From: Chroococcopsis sp964623815
GTDB taxonomy: Bacteria > Cyanobacteriota > Cyanobacteriia > Cyanobacteriales > Microcystaceae
Assembly: GCA_964623815.1 (NCBI GenBank)
Contig: CAZUVR010000017.1
Span: 15,032 to 79,031 of the forward strand
Direction: 5' to 3'
Length of the DNA: 64,000 nt
Each line of letters begins with the position of its first letter. The first letter of the stretch is position 1. A model generated the notes under the pieces. It was not told the origin of the DNA, did not search any database, and saw only the letters and a list, made by a program, of their open reading frames with translations. The translations under genes were made by a program, and so were the position numbers. This document shows, in pieces, positions 33,801 through 42,723 of the stretch.

Positions 33801-35986
33801 ATCTACGTCAGGGACAGACCGAGGTGATCTCTTACACCTATAACATCAGCGATGGTTTCGCCTCCGTTGCCCAAACCGCCACCCTTAACATCAATGGGGT
33901 GAACGATGCGCCCACGGTGACGGCCCCCATCGGCGTCACTGCGCAAGAAAGCGATAATCCTTTCACCATCAATTTATTACAGGGAGCCAGCGACCCAGAT
34001 ACGGGCACCACTCTAAATGTCGCTAATTTCCAGATTATCAACGGTAACGCTGCCGGTCTGACCCAGAACGGTAATAATCTCACGGTCAACCCCAGTGCCT
34101 ATATCGCCCTCCCCACTGGACAATCGGAGACAATAAGGGTAGGCTACAACGTGATCGACAGCCAAGGCGGATTTACACCACAGACCGGCACGATCGTTAT
34201 TACCGGCGTTGATACAAAGGTTTCCGTAGTTGTGACCCCGGTGAGTGTCATCGAAAATAGCGGTTCGAGACTTACCTACACCTTTACCAGAACCACGGAA
34301 AATATCACATCGCCCCTTCCCGTTAACTTTAACGTCGGCGGTACGGCGACTTTCAGCGGTATCGGTAGCGATTATTCTCAATCCGGAGCGGTCTTCTTCA
34401 GCAATACGAACGGACAGGTAATGTTTGCCGCTAATAGCACCACCGCCACCGTTACCCTGACCCCGAGGGGGGATAGCGTCATCGAAAACGATGAAATCAT
34501 CGTCCTATCCATAACTCCAGGCTTTGCGGGATATATTCCAGGTTCGACCCCGATCGCTACTGGTACGATAATTAACGATGACGGTAGCTCCGGCGATGAC
34601 CTAATTATCGGCACGATCGGCCCCGATAGCTTATCTGGCAACGCTGGTAACGATACTCTCAGGGGATTAGAAGGTAATGATACCCTCGATGGCGGTACCG
34701 GACAAGATCGTCTCGAAGGGGGCACTGGTAATGATATTTTGATCGTCGATGACGCTGGTGATTCTATAGTTGAAACAACCTGGGAAGGTATCGATACTGT
34801 CAGGTCAACGATAAGCTTTAACCTGACTAATACTAATGCGGAGAACTTGCAACTGTTAGGCCCCGGGAATATTGATGGCAGAGGTGATAACGGTAATAAT
34901 TCCATCACTGGTAACTCGGGAAATAACAATCTCGTCGGGGATGGGGGCAATGATAACCTCAACGGCGGGGCGGGTGCCGATACCCTCGATGGCGGTGAAG
35001 GCAATGATAATCTTAATGGTGGGGTGGGTATTGATCGACTAGTGGGCGGTAACGGTAATGATATTTACACCGTCGATGATCCCTTAGATGTGGTGGTAGA
35101 AAGTGCAGGCGGCGGAGTGGATACTCTTAACACCCCTTTTACTACCAATCTCACCAATACCAATATAGAAAATTTAGTCCTTACCGGAATTGCCAATGTT
35201 AACGGCACGGGAGATAACGGCAATAATGTCATCACCGGTAACTCGGGAAATAACAATCTCGTCGGGGATGGAGGCAATGATAACCTCAACGGCGGGGCGG
35301 GTGCCGATACCCTCGATGGCGGTGAAGGCAATGATAATCTTAATGGTGGGGTGGGTATTGATCGACTAGTGGGCGGTAACGGTAATGATATTTACACCGT
35401 CGATGATCCCTTAGATGTGGTGGTAGAAAGTGCAGGCGGCGGAGTGGATACTCTTAACACCCCTTTTACTACCAATCTCACCAATACCAATATAGAAAAT
35501 TTAGTCCTTACCGGAATTGCCAATGTTAACGGCACGGGAGATAACGGCAATAATGTCATCTTCGGTAACTCCGGCAATAACAATCTCAACGGCGGTAACG
35601 GTAACGATACTCTCATCGGCAATAACGGTAACGATACTCTCAACGGCGGTAACGGTAACGATACTCTCAACGGCGGTAACGGTAACGATAACTTTATCTT
35701 CTCTTCTCTCTCGGAAGGTATCGATACTATCACCGACTTCAACATTCTTAACGATCAACTTCTCCTCTCGGCGGCAGGGTTTAATTTACCAGCAGGTTCT
35801 TTAAACTCAAGTCAATTCAGTACGTTGACTAGTATTAACACTTTGACTTTGGCCACTACACCCTTAATCTACTTCCTCGGGGCTTTATACTATAATCCTG
35901 ACGGAGCTGGAGGGATCAGCCCCAGTCAATTCGCCTTACTCAGTAATCGACCCGTTCTGACTAATGCTCAGTTTTCGATCGTTTAA
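30866..35986 (+). CDS. Large RTX calcium-binding repeat protein (propeller-like, cadherin-like, Calx-beta, RTX)
   Basis: 1706 residues, no N-terminal signal peptide, as expected for type I secretion. Order: (i) residues about 50-415, seven units of about 50 residues with the pattern ADGGFVVTWSS...YGQRYDAAGVAQGSEF; (ii) a cadherin-like domain (about 417-525); (iii) about 528-905, seven more such units; (iv) two cadherin-like domains (about 908-1012 and 1013-1115, with ASDPDTGTTL); (v) a Calx-beta domain (about 1116-1240, ending GTIINDDG); (vi) RTX nonapeptides (GGxGNDxL) to about 1615; (vii) a C-terminal domain DTITDF...NAQFSIV, typical of the type I secretion end of cyanobacterial RTX proteins. 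It is probably a secreted surface or adhesion protein. No type I transporter is in the window. Residues about 1350-1567 contain a recent tandem duplication. Confidence 0.9.
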   Translation: MLQSALTIFDDKFSKINYQKSLLKRRKSITSIAGVAINEVNNTVGSGSEFRVNTNTADFQGFSSLTVLADGGFVVTWSSFTNPLMYGGSPGLPSYFDVYGQRYDAAGVAQGSEFRVNDNTNGNQWYSSITALKGGGFVITWSSGRAKIYNAAGVQQGPEFIIDPVNNGDNRYSTTALADGGFLIVWSSYTSNTSPDIYAQRYSSTGIAQGTKFLVNTYTTGTQQDPSVTTLADGGFVIVWSSYSSIGTSSIYGQRYSSGGVAQGSEFLVQSPATDNQWISLSVTALSAGRFVVAWWYAGDIYARIYSAAGLPQGDGFRVNSFGLGGQNNSPSVTALPDGGFVVAWSSGDTYGQRFQGDGTRVGAEFIINETIDGNQKLTPFNNSFAIGTLRDGRIVTTWDGNGNGDSGIFARVLQVNQPPTISAGPVLIRADEDAPLFDISPSTLLTSASDPDAGTTLTVSNLRVISGNGGGITIINGNTLRVNPAFYSSLSRGQQAGITYTYDIGDNFVSIPQTAVITINGLDDTIGGGNEFLVNSRASNSQEDPYVTPLVNGGFVVTWSNIVGTGAGIMGQRYNTAGVAQGSPFLVTSISNYSQFSTPQSIAALNDGGFAVTWTSGGMVYAQSYDATGAIRDGTFRVDQFGGGRSSITGLQNGGFVIIWEQGTSVSSQIYGRRYDVNGSALGEQFELVTSKPPTLSRKVFPSLTALKEGGFLVTWTAQDSDYTSNNIYGQRYDSNGVAQGSDFLINTFLPYVQQFQSPTALSGGGFVVTWTGLDASNFGIFGQRYDAMGVPQGQEFLVNTFTTGHQIRSSVTPLADGGFFVTWTSYGNQDEDGVGAGVYGQRFGADGVKIGSEYRINQTTFGNQLLKYFNNGYSIATLNNGQFVTTWSGIGPGDANGVFARILSVGSNRPPTVNAPVSVTVMEDNLIFSVDLLTGASDPNPGTILSVSNLTLTSGNPAGVSVVNGNSFSVNPALYNNLRQGQTEVISYTYNISDGFASVAQTATLNINGVNDAPTVTAPIGVTAQESDNPFTINLLQGASDPDTGTTLNVANFQIINGNAAGLTQNGNNLTVNPSAYIALPTGQSETIRVGYNVIDSQGGFTPQTGTIVITGVDTKVSVVVTPVSVIENSGSRLTYTFTRTTENITSPLPVNFNVGGTATFSGIGSDYSQSGAVFFSNTNGQVMFAANSTTATVTLTPRGDSVIENDEIIVLSITPGFAGYIPGSTPIATGTIINDDGSSGDDLIIGTIGPDSLSGNAGNDTLRGLEGNDTLDGGTGQDRLEGGTGNDILIVDDAGDSIVETTWEGIDTVRSTISFNLTNTNAENLQLLGPGNIDGRGDNGNNSITGNSGNNNLVGDGGNDNLNGGAGADTLDGGEGNDNLNGGVGIDRLVGGNGNDIYTVDDPLDVVVESAGGGVDTLNTPFTTNLTNTNIENLVLTGIANVNGTGDNGNNVITGNSGNNNLVGDGGNDNLNGGAGADTLDGGEGNDNLNGGVGIDRLVGGNGNDIYTVDDPLDVVVESAGGGVDTLNTPFTTNLTNTNIENLVLTGIANVNGTGDNGNNVIFGNSGNNNLNGGNGNDTLIGNNGNDTLNGGNGNDTLNGGNGNDNFIFSSLSEGIDTITDFNILNDQLLLSAAGFNLPAGSLNSSQFSTLTSINTLTLATTPLIYFLGALYYNPDGAGGISPSQFALLSNRPVLTNAQFSIV
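34913..35566 (+). repeat. 327-bp tandem duplication in the RTX gene
   Basis: 34913-35239 and 35240-35566 are almost identical head-to-tail copies (109 codons each). I see one substitution early in the unit (GATGGGGGC versus GATGGAGGC) and two at the end (ATCACCGG versus ATCTTCGG). Each copy encodes a block of RTX nonapeptides plus the linker YTVDDPLDVVVESAGGGVDT. The near-identity shows a recent duplication or ongoing homogenisation. Confidence 0.9.
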
Positions 35987-35995
35987 AATGAATAC

Positions 35996-36036
35996 AGTAT
36001 AAGTAAAAGTTACTCAATACCACTTTTACTTATACT
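35996..36036 (+). terminator. Perfect 15-bp inverted repeat after the RTX gene
   Basis: AGTATAAGTAAAAGT (35996-36010) and ACTTTTACTTATACT (36022-36036) are exact inverses with an 11-nt loop, starting 10 bp after the stop codon. The stem is AT-rich and no T run follows, so it may be a terminator, an mRNA-stabilising hairpin or a protein site. Confidence 0.5.
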
Positions 36037-36152
36037 AGAAGCCGCTTGTGATGAAAAATTTCCTGAAAAATACCGATGACGGAACTTCCCGCCTATATGT
36101 ACATTTTTGTGTCAACAGTTCCTAAATTCATCCCTCTTCCATACTTTTGTAC

Positions 36153-36158
36153 TATAAT
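36153..36158 (+). promoter_or_regulatory. Possible -10 box of recA
   Basis: TATAAT 28 bp upstream of the recA ATG. No good -35 is seen 17 bp further up and no LexA-type palindrome is evident nearby. Confidence 0.35.
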
Positions 36159-36186
36159 AGTTGAAGAAACTAGGTGAGTGATATAG

Positions 36187-37251
36187 ATGGCTACCATTTC
36201 CAACAACCCAGACAGAGAAAAGGCGTTAGGATTAGTACTCAATCAAATTGAACGTAACTTCGGCAAAGGCTCGATTATGCGTTTGGGCGATGCCACGAGG
36301 ATGAGATTAGAAACCATCCCGAGCGGGGCGTTGACGTTAGATTTAGCCCTCGGCGGCGGCTTACCGAAAGGCAGAATCATCGAGATATACGGGCCGGAGA
36401 GTTCTGGTAAAACTACCTTGGCTCTACACGCGATCGCAGAAGTACAAAAAGCGGGCGGGGTAGCAGCCTTTGTAGACGCGGAACACGCATTAGACCCTAC
36501 CTATTCCGACGTGTTAGGAGTAGACATTAATAATTTATTGGTAGCCCAGCCGGACACGGGGGAAGCGGGGTTAGAAATAGTCGACCAATTAGTACGATCG
36601 TCGGCGGTTGATATAGTAGTAGTGGACTCGGTAGCCGCTCTCGTCCCCCGCGCTGAAATCGAGGGGGAGATGGGGGATAATCAGGTGGGTTTACAGGCGC
36701 GTTTGATGAGTAAGGCGCTGAGAAAAATCGCCGGTAATATCGGTAAATCAGGCTGTGTAGTCATCTTCTTAAACCAGTTACGGCAAAAAATTGGTGTCAC
36801 CTACGGTAATCCGGAAGTCACCACTGGCGGTACGGCTCTCAAATTCTACGCGTCGGTACGCCTAGACATCCGCCGGATTCAAACCCTCAAAAAAGGCACA
36901 GAGGGAGAGTATGGTATCCGGGCGAAAGTGAAAGTCGCTAAGAACAAAGTAGCGCCCCCCTTCCGTATCGCCGAATTCGATATTATCTTCGGTAAAGGTA
37001 TTTCTCAGATGGGCTGTATGCTCGATTTAGCCGAACAAACCAACGTCATCACCCGTAAAGGTGCCTGGTACAGCTATAATGGTGAAAATATATCCCAAGG
37101 GCGCGATAACGCGGTTAAATATCTGGAAGATAATCCGGAGATTGCGGCTACCGTAGAGCAACTATTAAGGGAAAAATTGGAGATGGGTACTGTTTCTTTC
37201 GCTACCTCAACTGCTGATGATGATGATGATGTAGCCGATGGGGACGAATAG
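36187..37251 (+). CDS. recA: Recombinase RecA
   Basis: 354 residues. GPESSGKTTLALHAIA (Walker A), VVDSVAALVPRAEIEGEMGD (Walker B with loop L1) and FLNQLRQKIGVTYGNPEVTTGG (loop L2) are diagnostic. The C-terminus ends in an acidic run (TADDDDDVADGDE), as in other RecA proteins, where it restrains filament nucleation. RecA catalyses strand exchange and LexA cleavage. It is followed by a hairpin at 37312. Confidence 0.98.
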   Translation: MATISNNPDREKALGLVLNQIERNFGKGSIMRLGDATRMRLETIPSGALTLDLALGGGLPKGRIIEIYGPESSGKTTLALHAIAEVQKAGGVAAFVDAEHALDPTYSDVLGVDINNLLVAQPDTGEAGLEIVDQLVRSSAVDIVVVDSVAALVPRAEIEGEMGDNQVGLQARLMSKALRKIAGNIGKSGCVVIFLNQLRQKIGVTYGNPEVTTGGTALKFYASVRLDIRRIQTLKKGTEGEYGIRAKVKVAKNKVAPPFRIAEFDIIFGKGISQMGCMLDLAEQTNVITRKGAWYSYNGENISQGRDNAVKYLEDNPEIAATVEQLLREKLEMGTVSFATSTADDDDDVADGDE

Positions 37252-37311
37252 AGAGAAGTATTTATCTGTTTGAAAAAGCGCTGCTCTAAACGGGCACGTA
37301 ATTAATTGGGC

Positions 37312-37372
37312 GGGGAATTAACCTGAAATTAATTCCCCAATCCCCGGCTCCCGATTCCCAACTCCCCTGTAA
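37312..37372 (+). repeat. Hairpin plus heptamer cluster after recA
   Basis: GGGGAATTAA (37312-37321) and TTAATTCCCC (37329-37338) form a perfect 10-bp stem with a 7-nt loop (CCTGAAA); GGCTCCC, GATTCCC and AACTCCC heptamers follow. It lies in the gap between recA and purL and probably marks the end of the recA transcript. Confidence 0.55.
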
Positions 37373-37405
37373 AATGGATCGTGGTTATCCAATTCCCCAC
37401 GACCC

Positions 37406-39691
37406 ATGACAGCACCTTTCAGCCCCGAAGAAATCGCATCAGAAGGGATAAAACCCGAAGAATATCAAGAAATAGTCAAACGACTCAACCGACACCCGAA
37501 TAAAGCAGAGCTAGGAATGTTCGGGGTGATGTGGTCAGAACACTGCTGTTATAAGAATTCTCGCCCCCTGCTCAAACAATTCCCCACCACCGGTGAAAAA
37601 ATTCTCGTAGGCCCCGGTGAAAACGCTGGCGTAGTAGATTTAGGCAACGGCCTGAGACTGGCTTTTAAAATCGAATCTCACAATCACCCCTCCGCCGTGG
37701 AACCGTTTCAAGGGGCAGCTACTGGGGTAGGCGGCATACTGCGGGATATATTCACTATGGGAGCTAGACCGATCGCTATCTTAAACTCTCTCCGTTTCGG
37801 TAATCTAGACGATGCCCGCAACCGTCGCATCTTCGCTGGTGTTGTCGAAGGTATCAGTCATTACGGTAACTGCGTCGGCGTGCCCACCGTCGGCGGTGAG
37901 GTGTATTTCGATCGCGCCTACTCGGGCAATCCCCTAGTTAACGCTATGGCTCTGGGTTTGATGGAAACCGATGAGATAGTTAAATCTGGCGCGCAGGGGA
38001 TAGGTAATCCCGTTCTCTATGTAGGTTCTACTACCGGGCGCGATGGTATGGGCGGCGCGAGTTTCGCCAGTGCCGAATTAACCGATCAGTCTATGGATGA
38101 CAGGCCGGCGGTACAGGTGGGCGATCCTTTCTTGGAAAAGTCTCTCATCGAGGCTTGTTTAGAAGCTTTTAAAACCGGTGCGGTGGTGGCAGCTCAAGAT
38201 ATGGGGGCGGCTGGGATTACCTGCTCTACTTCCGAGATGGCGGCGAAAGGTGGAGTCGGCATCGAGTTGGATTTGGATAAAATTCCAGCCCGGGAAACTG
38301 GCATGATTCCCTATGAATACTTGCTCTCTGAGTCTCAGGAGCGAATGTTATTCGTAGCTCATAAAGGCAGGGAAGAGGAATTAATCTCTATATTTCACCG
38401 GTGGGGTTTACAGGCTGTCGTAGCTGGTACGGTAATTGAAGAACCGATCGTGCGTATACTCTTTAAAGGAGAAATCGCCGCTGAAATTCCCGCCACCGCC
38501 CTCGCGGATAATACCCCTATCTACCATCGAGAACTTTTAAGTACTCCCCCCGAGTACGCCCAAAAAGCTTGGCAGTGGAACGAAGCCCAATTACCTACCT
38601 CTAGCCGAGATGGCATCGAGGGCAAGTCTTGGACTCAAGTGTTACTACAATTATTAGATACCCCTACCATCGCCTCTAAACAATGGGTATATCGTCAATA
38701 CGATCATCAAGTCCAAAATAATACCGTACTTCTCCCCGGCGGTGCTGATGCTGCCGTGATTCGAGTTCGTCCTGTCTCGGCTTCTCTACGTAATTCTACC
38801 CAAGGTGTAGCCGCGACTACAGATTGTAACGGCCGATACGTGTATCTTAATCCTATAGCTGGTGCTAGATTAGCAGTAGCGGAAGCAGCTCGAAATTTGA
38901 GCTGTGTAGGCGCTCACCCAGTGGCTGTCACGGATAATTTAAACTTCGGTAGTCCGGAAAATCCAATAGGTTACTGGCAATTAGCCCTAGCCTGTCAGGG
39001 TATAGCCGAAGCCTGCCGAGAACTCAACACGCCCGTCACCGGTGGTAATGTATCTCTCTACAACGAAACGGTAGACAGTGCCGGTAATCCACAACCTATT
39101 TATCCGACTCCTGTGATAGGGATGGTGGGAACAGTTGAGGATATTAGTAAAGTTTGTGGTCAGGGGTGGCAAACCGAAGGTGATAGTATTTATCTCTTGG
39201 GATTGCCATCTTTAACATTAGGTGGCTCGGAATATTTGGCTTCGGTAATAGGTGAAGTGGCGGGCCAACCTCCCGAAATCGATTTCGATTTAGAAAGAAG
39301 AGTACAGTTAGCCTGTCGCACAGGTATCGCTCAGGGTTGGGTCAAATCTGCCCATGACTGCGCCGAAGGGGGTTTGAGCGTAACTTTAGCCGAATCCTGC
39401 ATCGGCGGAAATCTGGGGGCGGAAATCTTCTTACCCTCCGGTGATACTCGTCTCGATGTCGTCCTATTCGGTGAGTCCGCTAGTCGTATCATCGTTTCTA
39501 TTTCACCAGAGGATGAAACCGTCTGGGAAAATTATCTAAATGAGAAATTACCCGGACAATGGCGCAAAATTGGGCGGGTTATAGGGGAGAATTTACGGGT
39601 TTTTACCTCTGACGATCGAACCTTGATTGACGCTACTATCGAAGTAATGAATCTTACTTGGAAAAATGCGATCGAGCGCCGCTTAGTCTAG
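37406..39691 (+). CDS. purL: Phosphoribosylformylglycinamidine synthase subunit PurL
   Basis: 761 residues, the small PurL type that works with separate PurQ and PurS. MFGVMWSEHCCYKNSRPLL, FKIESHNHPSAVEPFQGAAT and GVGGILRDIFTMGARPIAIL form the ATP and substrate sites of the first half; the second half has TGGNVSLYNET and SAHDCAEGGLSVTLAE. It makes FGAM from FGAR using ATP and ammonia from PurQ. purF follows 66 bp later, so purL-purF is a likely operon. purQ and purS are not in the window. Confidence 0.97.
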   Translation: MTAPFSPEEIASEGIKPEEYQEIVKRLNRHPNKAELGMFGVMWSEHCCYKNSRPLLKQFPTTGEKILVGPGENAGVVDLGNGLRLAFKIESHNHPSAVEPFQGAATGVGGILRDIFTMGARPIAILNSLRFGNLDDARNRRIFAGVVEGISHYGNCVGVPTVGGEVYFDRAYSGNPLVNAMALGLMETDEIVKSGAQGIGNPVLYVGSTTGRDGMGGASFASAELTDQSMDDRPAVQVGDPFLEKSLIEACLEAFKTGAVVAAQDMGAAGITCSTSEMAAKGGVGIELDLDKIPARETGMIPYEYLLSESQERMLFVAHKGREEELISIFHRWGLQAVVAGTVIEEPIVRILFKGEIAAEIPATALADNTPIYHRELLSTPPEYAQKAWQWNEAQLPTSSRDGIEGKSWTQVLLQLLDTPTIASKQWVYRQYDHQVQNNTVLLPGGADAAVIRVRPVSASLRNSTQGVAATTDCNGRYVYLNPIAGARLAVAEAARNLSCVGAHPVAVTDNLNFGSPENPIGYWQLALACQGIAEACRELNTPVTGGNVSLYNETVDSAGNPQPIYPTPVIGMVGTVEDISKVCGQGWQTEGDSIYLLGLPSLTLGGSEYLASVIGEVAGQPPEIDFDLERRVQLACRTGIAQGWVKSAHDCAEGGLSVTLAESCIGGNLGAEIFLPSGDTRLDVVLFGESASRIIVSISPEDETVWENYLNEKLPGQWRKIGRVIGENLRVFTSDDRTLIDATIEVMNLTWKNAIERRLV

Positions 39692-39757
39692 TTAAAAACA
39701 GATTAAGATAAGTTAAGATTTAACCCTCAGCCATCCTTAGGAGCAACCTTAGCAACC

Positions 39758-41215
39758 ATGACTCATCCCCTAGAAGACCAGCAGATTAATCAGTATCGTG
39801 CCGATAAACCAGAGGAAGCCTGTGGAGTATTTGGACTGTACGCGCCCGAAACGGAAGTGGCTAAATTAACTTATTTCGGCCTCTATGCCCTACAACATCG
39901 CGGTCAAGAGTCGGCAGGTATCGCCTCTTTTGATGGAGATGCTCTGCATTGTTATAAGGAAATGGGTTTAGTTTCTCAGGTATTTAACGAAACCATTTTG
40001 AAAACACTACCCGGCACCCACGCTGTAGGTCACACTCGCTATTCTACCACCGGCTCCAGTCGCCGTGCTAACGCTCAACCCGCCGTAGTTGATACTCGTT
40101 TGGGTAAATTGGCTCTAGCACATAATGGTAACTTAGTCAATACTATAGAACTGAGAAAACTACTAGAAGAGAGGGGATGCGATTTAATCACCACGACGGA
40201 TTCGGAAATGATAGCGGTGGCGATCGCGCAAGAAGTAAACGGAGGGAAAGGCTGGTTACAGGGCTGTATAGACGCTTTCGCTCATTGTACAGGTGCCTAT
40301 AGTTTGGTCATTGGCACTCCCGAGGGCGTTATCGGTGCCAGAGATCCTAACGGGGTTAGGCCTCTAGTCATCGGCACCCTCAACGAAGATACTACCCGTT
40401 ACGTTTTAGCCTCGGAAACCTGCGGCTTAGACATCATCGGCGCGGAATATCTGCGCGATGTGGAACCGGGAGAATTAGTTTACATCACCGCCGAGGGAAT
40501 GTCTTCCCTACATTGGGCGCAGAAGCCAGAGAGGAAGTTATGCGTATTCGAGATGATTTATTTTGCCCGCCCCGATAGTATTGTGCATGAGGAGTCTCTC
40601 TATACTTATCGGACGAGATTGGGGGAACAATTAGGCAAAGAATCCGCCGTCGAGGCGGATATAGTTATGGGTGTACCGGATTCGGGAATACCTGCGGCTA
40701 TCGGTTTCTCCCGCGTCACCAGAATACCCTACGCGGAAGGTTTGATTAAGAACCGCTATGTAGGTAGAACTTTTATTCAACCGACGCAACATATGAGGGA
40801 ATCAGGAATAAAAATGAAGCTCAATCCCCTCAAGGATGTATTGCAGGGAAAAAAAGTGGTAATTGTCGATGATTCCATAGTCAGGGGCACTACCAGTAAG
40901 AAAATCGTCAAGGCTTTAAGAGATGCGGGCGCGACAGAGGTACACATGAGGATTTCTTCGCCTCCGGTGACTCATCCCTGTTTTTACGGCATCGATACCG
41001 ACAGTCAAGACCAATTGATCGCGGCTACTAAATCGGTACAGGAAATACAGGAATTGATCGGCGTTGATAGCTTAGCTTATTTAAGCTCCGATGGGATGTT
41101 AAAAGCTACGGGAGAAGACCCGCAAAACTTCTGTACCGCTTGTTTTAACGGCGATTACCCCATATCTATACCCGATGCGGTGAAGCGATCGAAATTGATG
41201 TTAGAAAAGGTCTAA
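39758..41215 (+). CDS. purF: Amidophosphoribosyltransferase (PurF)
   Basis: 485 residues. The Ntn nucleophile is Cys22 in EEACGVFGLYAPE after a short propeptide; GLYALQHRGQESAGIA and GHTRYSTTGSS belong to the glutaminase half, and VVIVDDSIVRGTTSKKIV is the PRPP-binding loop. Cysteines in the C-terminal part (FCTACFNGDYPI) fit the iron-sulfur type found in Bacillus and cyanobacteria. It catalyses the first committed step of purine synthesis and follows purL. Confidence 0.97.
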   Translation: MTHPLEDQQINQYRADKPEEACGVFGLYAPETEVAKLTYFGLYALQHRGQESAGIASFDGDALHCYKEMGLVSQVFNETILKTLPGTHAVGHTRYSTTGSSRRANAQPAVVDTRLGKLALAHNGNLVNTIELRKLLEERGCDLITTTDSEMIAVAIAQEVNGGKGWLQGCIDAFAHCTGAYSLVIGTPEGVIGARDPNGVRPLVIGTLNEDTTRYVLASETCGLDIIGAEYLRDVEPGELVYITAEGMSSLHWAQKPERKLCVFEMIYFARPDSIVHEESLYTYRTRLGEQLGKESAVEADIVMGVPDSGIPAAIGFSRVTRIPYAEGLIKNRYVGRTFIQPTQHMRESGIKMKLNPLKDVLQGKKVVIVDDSIVRGTTSKKIVKALRDAGATEVHMRISSPPVTHPCFYGIDTDSQDQLIAATKSVQEIQELIGVDSLAYLSSDGMLKATGEDPQNFCTACFNGDYPISIPDAVKRSKLMLEKV

Positions 41216-41240
41216 ATTATGACCTGATTTAGGGTGAAGC

Positions 41241-41265
41241 GCGGGGGGATAAAAACGTCCCCCGC
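41241..41265. terminator. GC-rich hairpin after purF
   Basis: GCGGGGG (41241-41247) and CCCCCGC (41259-41265) form a perfect 7-bp GC stem between the convergent purF and FkbM genes. No T run. Confidence 0.5.
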
Positions 41266-41280
41266 AACGGAGAAAATCAA

Positions 41281-42021
41281 TTAACAACGCTCCCAGAATA
41301 ATTCCCTATTTCTGTAACAAAATCTCTCGTTAAGAACGAAACCGGCTGAGGTTAGCCTGGATTTGATGAAATTAGTCTTCTCCTCTCCGAGAAGATTTTC
41401 GTGTAATTCCATCGCTATTTTCTTGACATTATGAAAGTCCGCACTTTTAAATAATTCATATTCTCCCCCTTCTATGTCCAGGATTAAAAAAGAAGGGTTA
41501 ATTTTCCTGATCTCTTCGTTAAATGACGCGACTGGTACTTTAATCTCCTTATCTTCAGGACTTCTCCTGATGGTAGAAGAAGCCCAAAAACTTTTATTAA
41601 CATAAAAACTCTGCTCGCCTGCGCGATCGGACAGAAGAACTATTTGTAAGCAGGGATGGACATCGTTCAATTTGTAGGTAGTATAAATAATCTCCTCTAA
41701 AGCTGGATTCGCCTCATAGGTAAAAACTCTCTCATCTCCTATTTTCCTGGCGCAGTAGCTAGAAATTAGCCCTAGTCCTGTTCCCAATTCCATAACTATA
41801 TCTTCTGGCTCCAACTTGCCCTTAATCATTTTTAATTCGTACTTTTCATAGAATTTTTTGTATAGGGTGTTCTTTAATCCCCTCGGCAGATCCGGAATTA
41901 TCGGGAGTTTGATACCTTTAATAGAAATAATTCCTGGATTTGTCCACAGGTGATAGCGTAAAGAAATTTGACCTTGGATAAATTCCAGAGCTTTTTCGAT
42001 GTAACGAGTCAATTTCCACAT
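41281..42021 (-). CDS. FkbM-type SAM-dependent methyltransferase
   Basis: 246 residues. The SAM-binding motif I is VMELGTGLGLISSYCARKIG (about residues 76-95), with FTYEANPALEEII as motif II and FLILDIEGGEYELFK as the later acidic motif, the usual FkbM pattern. FkbM enzymes O-methylate sugars or polyketides; a glycan substrate would suit the other surface-glycan genes, but there is none adjacent, so it is only a guess. The N-terminal 55 residues lie outside the SAM fold. Convergent with purF. Confidence 0.8.
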   Translation of the reverse strand: MWKLTRYIEKALEFIQGQISLRYHLWTNPGIISIKGIKLPIIPDLPRGLKNTLYKKFYEKYELKMIKGKLEPEDIVMELGTGLGLISSYCARKIGDERVFTYEANPALEEIIYTTYKLNDVHPCLQIVLLSDRAGEQSFYVNKSFWASSTIRRSPEDKEIKVPVASFNEEIRKINPSFLILDIEGGEYELFKSADFHNVKKIAMELHENLLGEEKTNFIKSRLTSAGFVLNERFCYRNRELFWERC

Positions 42022-42220
42022 ATTTCCGGATTTTTTGTGAATGGCTTGTTTAGATTAAACTTTAATTTATAATCTTTGTCTACGTTCTCTCCGAGCGTGT
42101 CAGGGTTTGACGGTAGCCTAAATCAGAGTTAACAACCGGCTTATAGTGTTAAATTTAGGATTATCATTAGCGTAATTCGATGTTGCTCGGCTTTTTGAGC
42201 CGGTATGTTAGTTTATAGAT

Positions 42221-42715
42221 ATGATCTGGCGTTTCTTCGTTCTGATTGTTTTCATTCCTGCGGTGTACGCTCTTTTCGGTTGGGTAATCGCTGAGCAGAG
42301 TGTGGGCTGGAGTCGCTGTTTAGAAGAACAAGCCCGCATCCTTGATATTACGGCCTCTACCCTCTTTTTCGATCGGCTCATCTATGCTCTTTCATCGCTT
42401 TTGATTCTGGTGATCGTTCTCAGTCTGACTGTCTTTAGCGATGGAGTCTCATTATTATTCGTAAGCTGGTTTAAAACCGATCTAAGAGCGATAGTATCGG
42501 TTTTGGGCTGGTCTTTAGCTATAGTTTTCATACTTTATTGGTTTTATTACGCTATTCAGGTAGCGGTTTTACTATCCGCTACGATTCTGGGAAAAATAGA
42601 ACTTCACGAAGCCGGACTTAATAATTTTCAGGTTTTACCAGTATTATTGATGATGTGCCTGGGAACTTACATTGTAGGTATCCAGGCTCATAATATTTGG
42701 AGTCACTTATTCTAA
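42221..42715 (+). CDS. Conserved polytopic membrane protein, unknown function
   Basis: 164 residues with four hydrophobic segments (about 3-22, 55-75, 92-120 and 138-155) and no recognisable motif. The family is unknown to me. It is followed 8 bp later by a membrane-anchored TPR protein, and the two probably form a pair in one transcript. Membrane location is certain; function is not. Confidence 0.65.
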   Translation: MIWRFFVLIVFIPAVYALFGWVIAEQSVGWSRCLEEQARILDITASTLFFDRLIYALSSLLILVIVLSLTVFSDGVSLLFVSWFKTDLRAIVSVLGWSLAIVFILYWFYYAIQVAVLLSATILGKIELHEAGLNNFQVLPVLLMMCLGTYIVGIQAHNIWSHLF

Positions 42716-42723
42716 TCGAACCC

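Noticed and set aside
34600..35700. CRISPR-like regular repeats
   Set aside because: The periodic units are coding RTX nonapeptides in an open frame, with no unique spacers.
33514..35745. Long minus-strand frames inside the RTX gene
   Set aside because: They repeat with the same period as the GGxGNDxL codons and are the shadow of a repetitive coding sequence on the other strand.
36100..36186. LexA box upstream of recA
   Set aside because: Only a single GTAC lies near TATAAT; the second half of the palindrome is missing.
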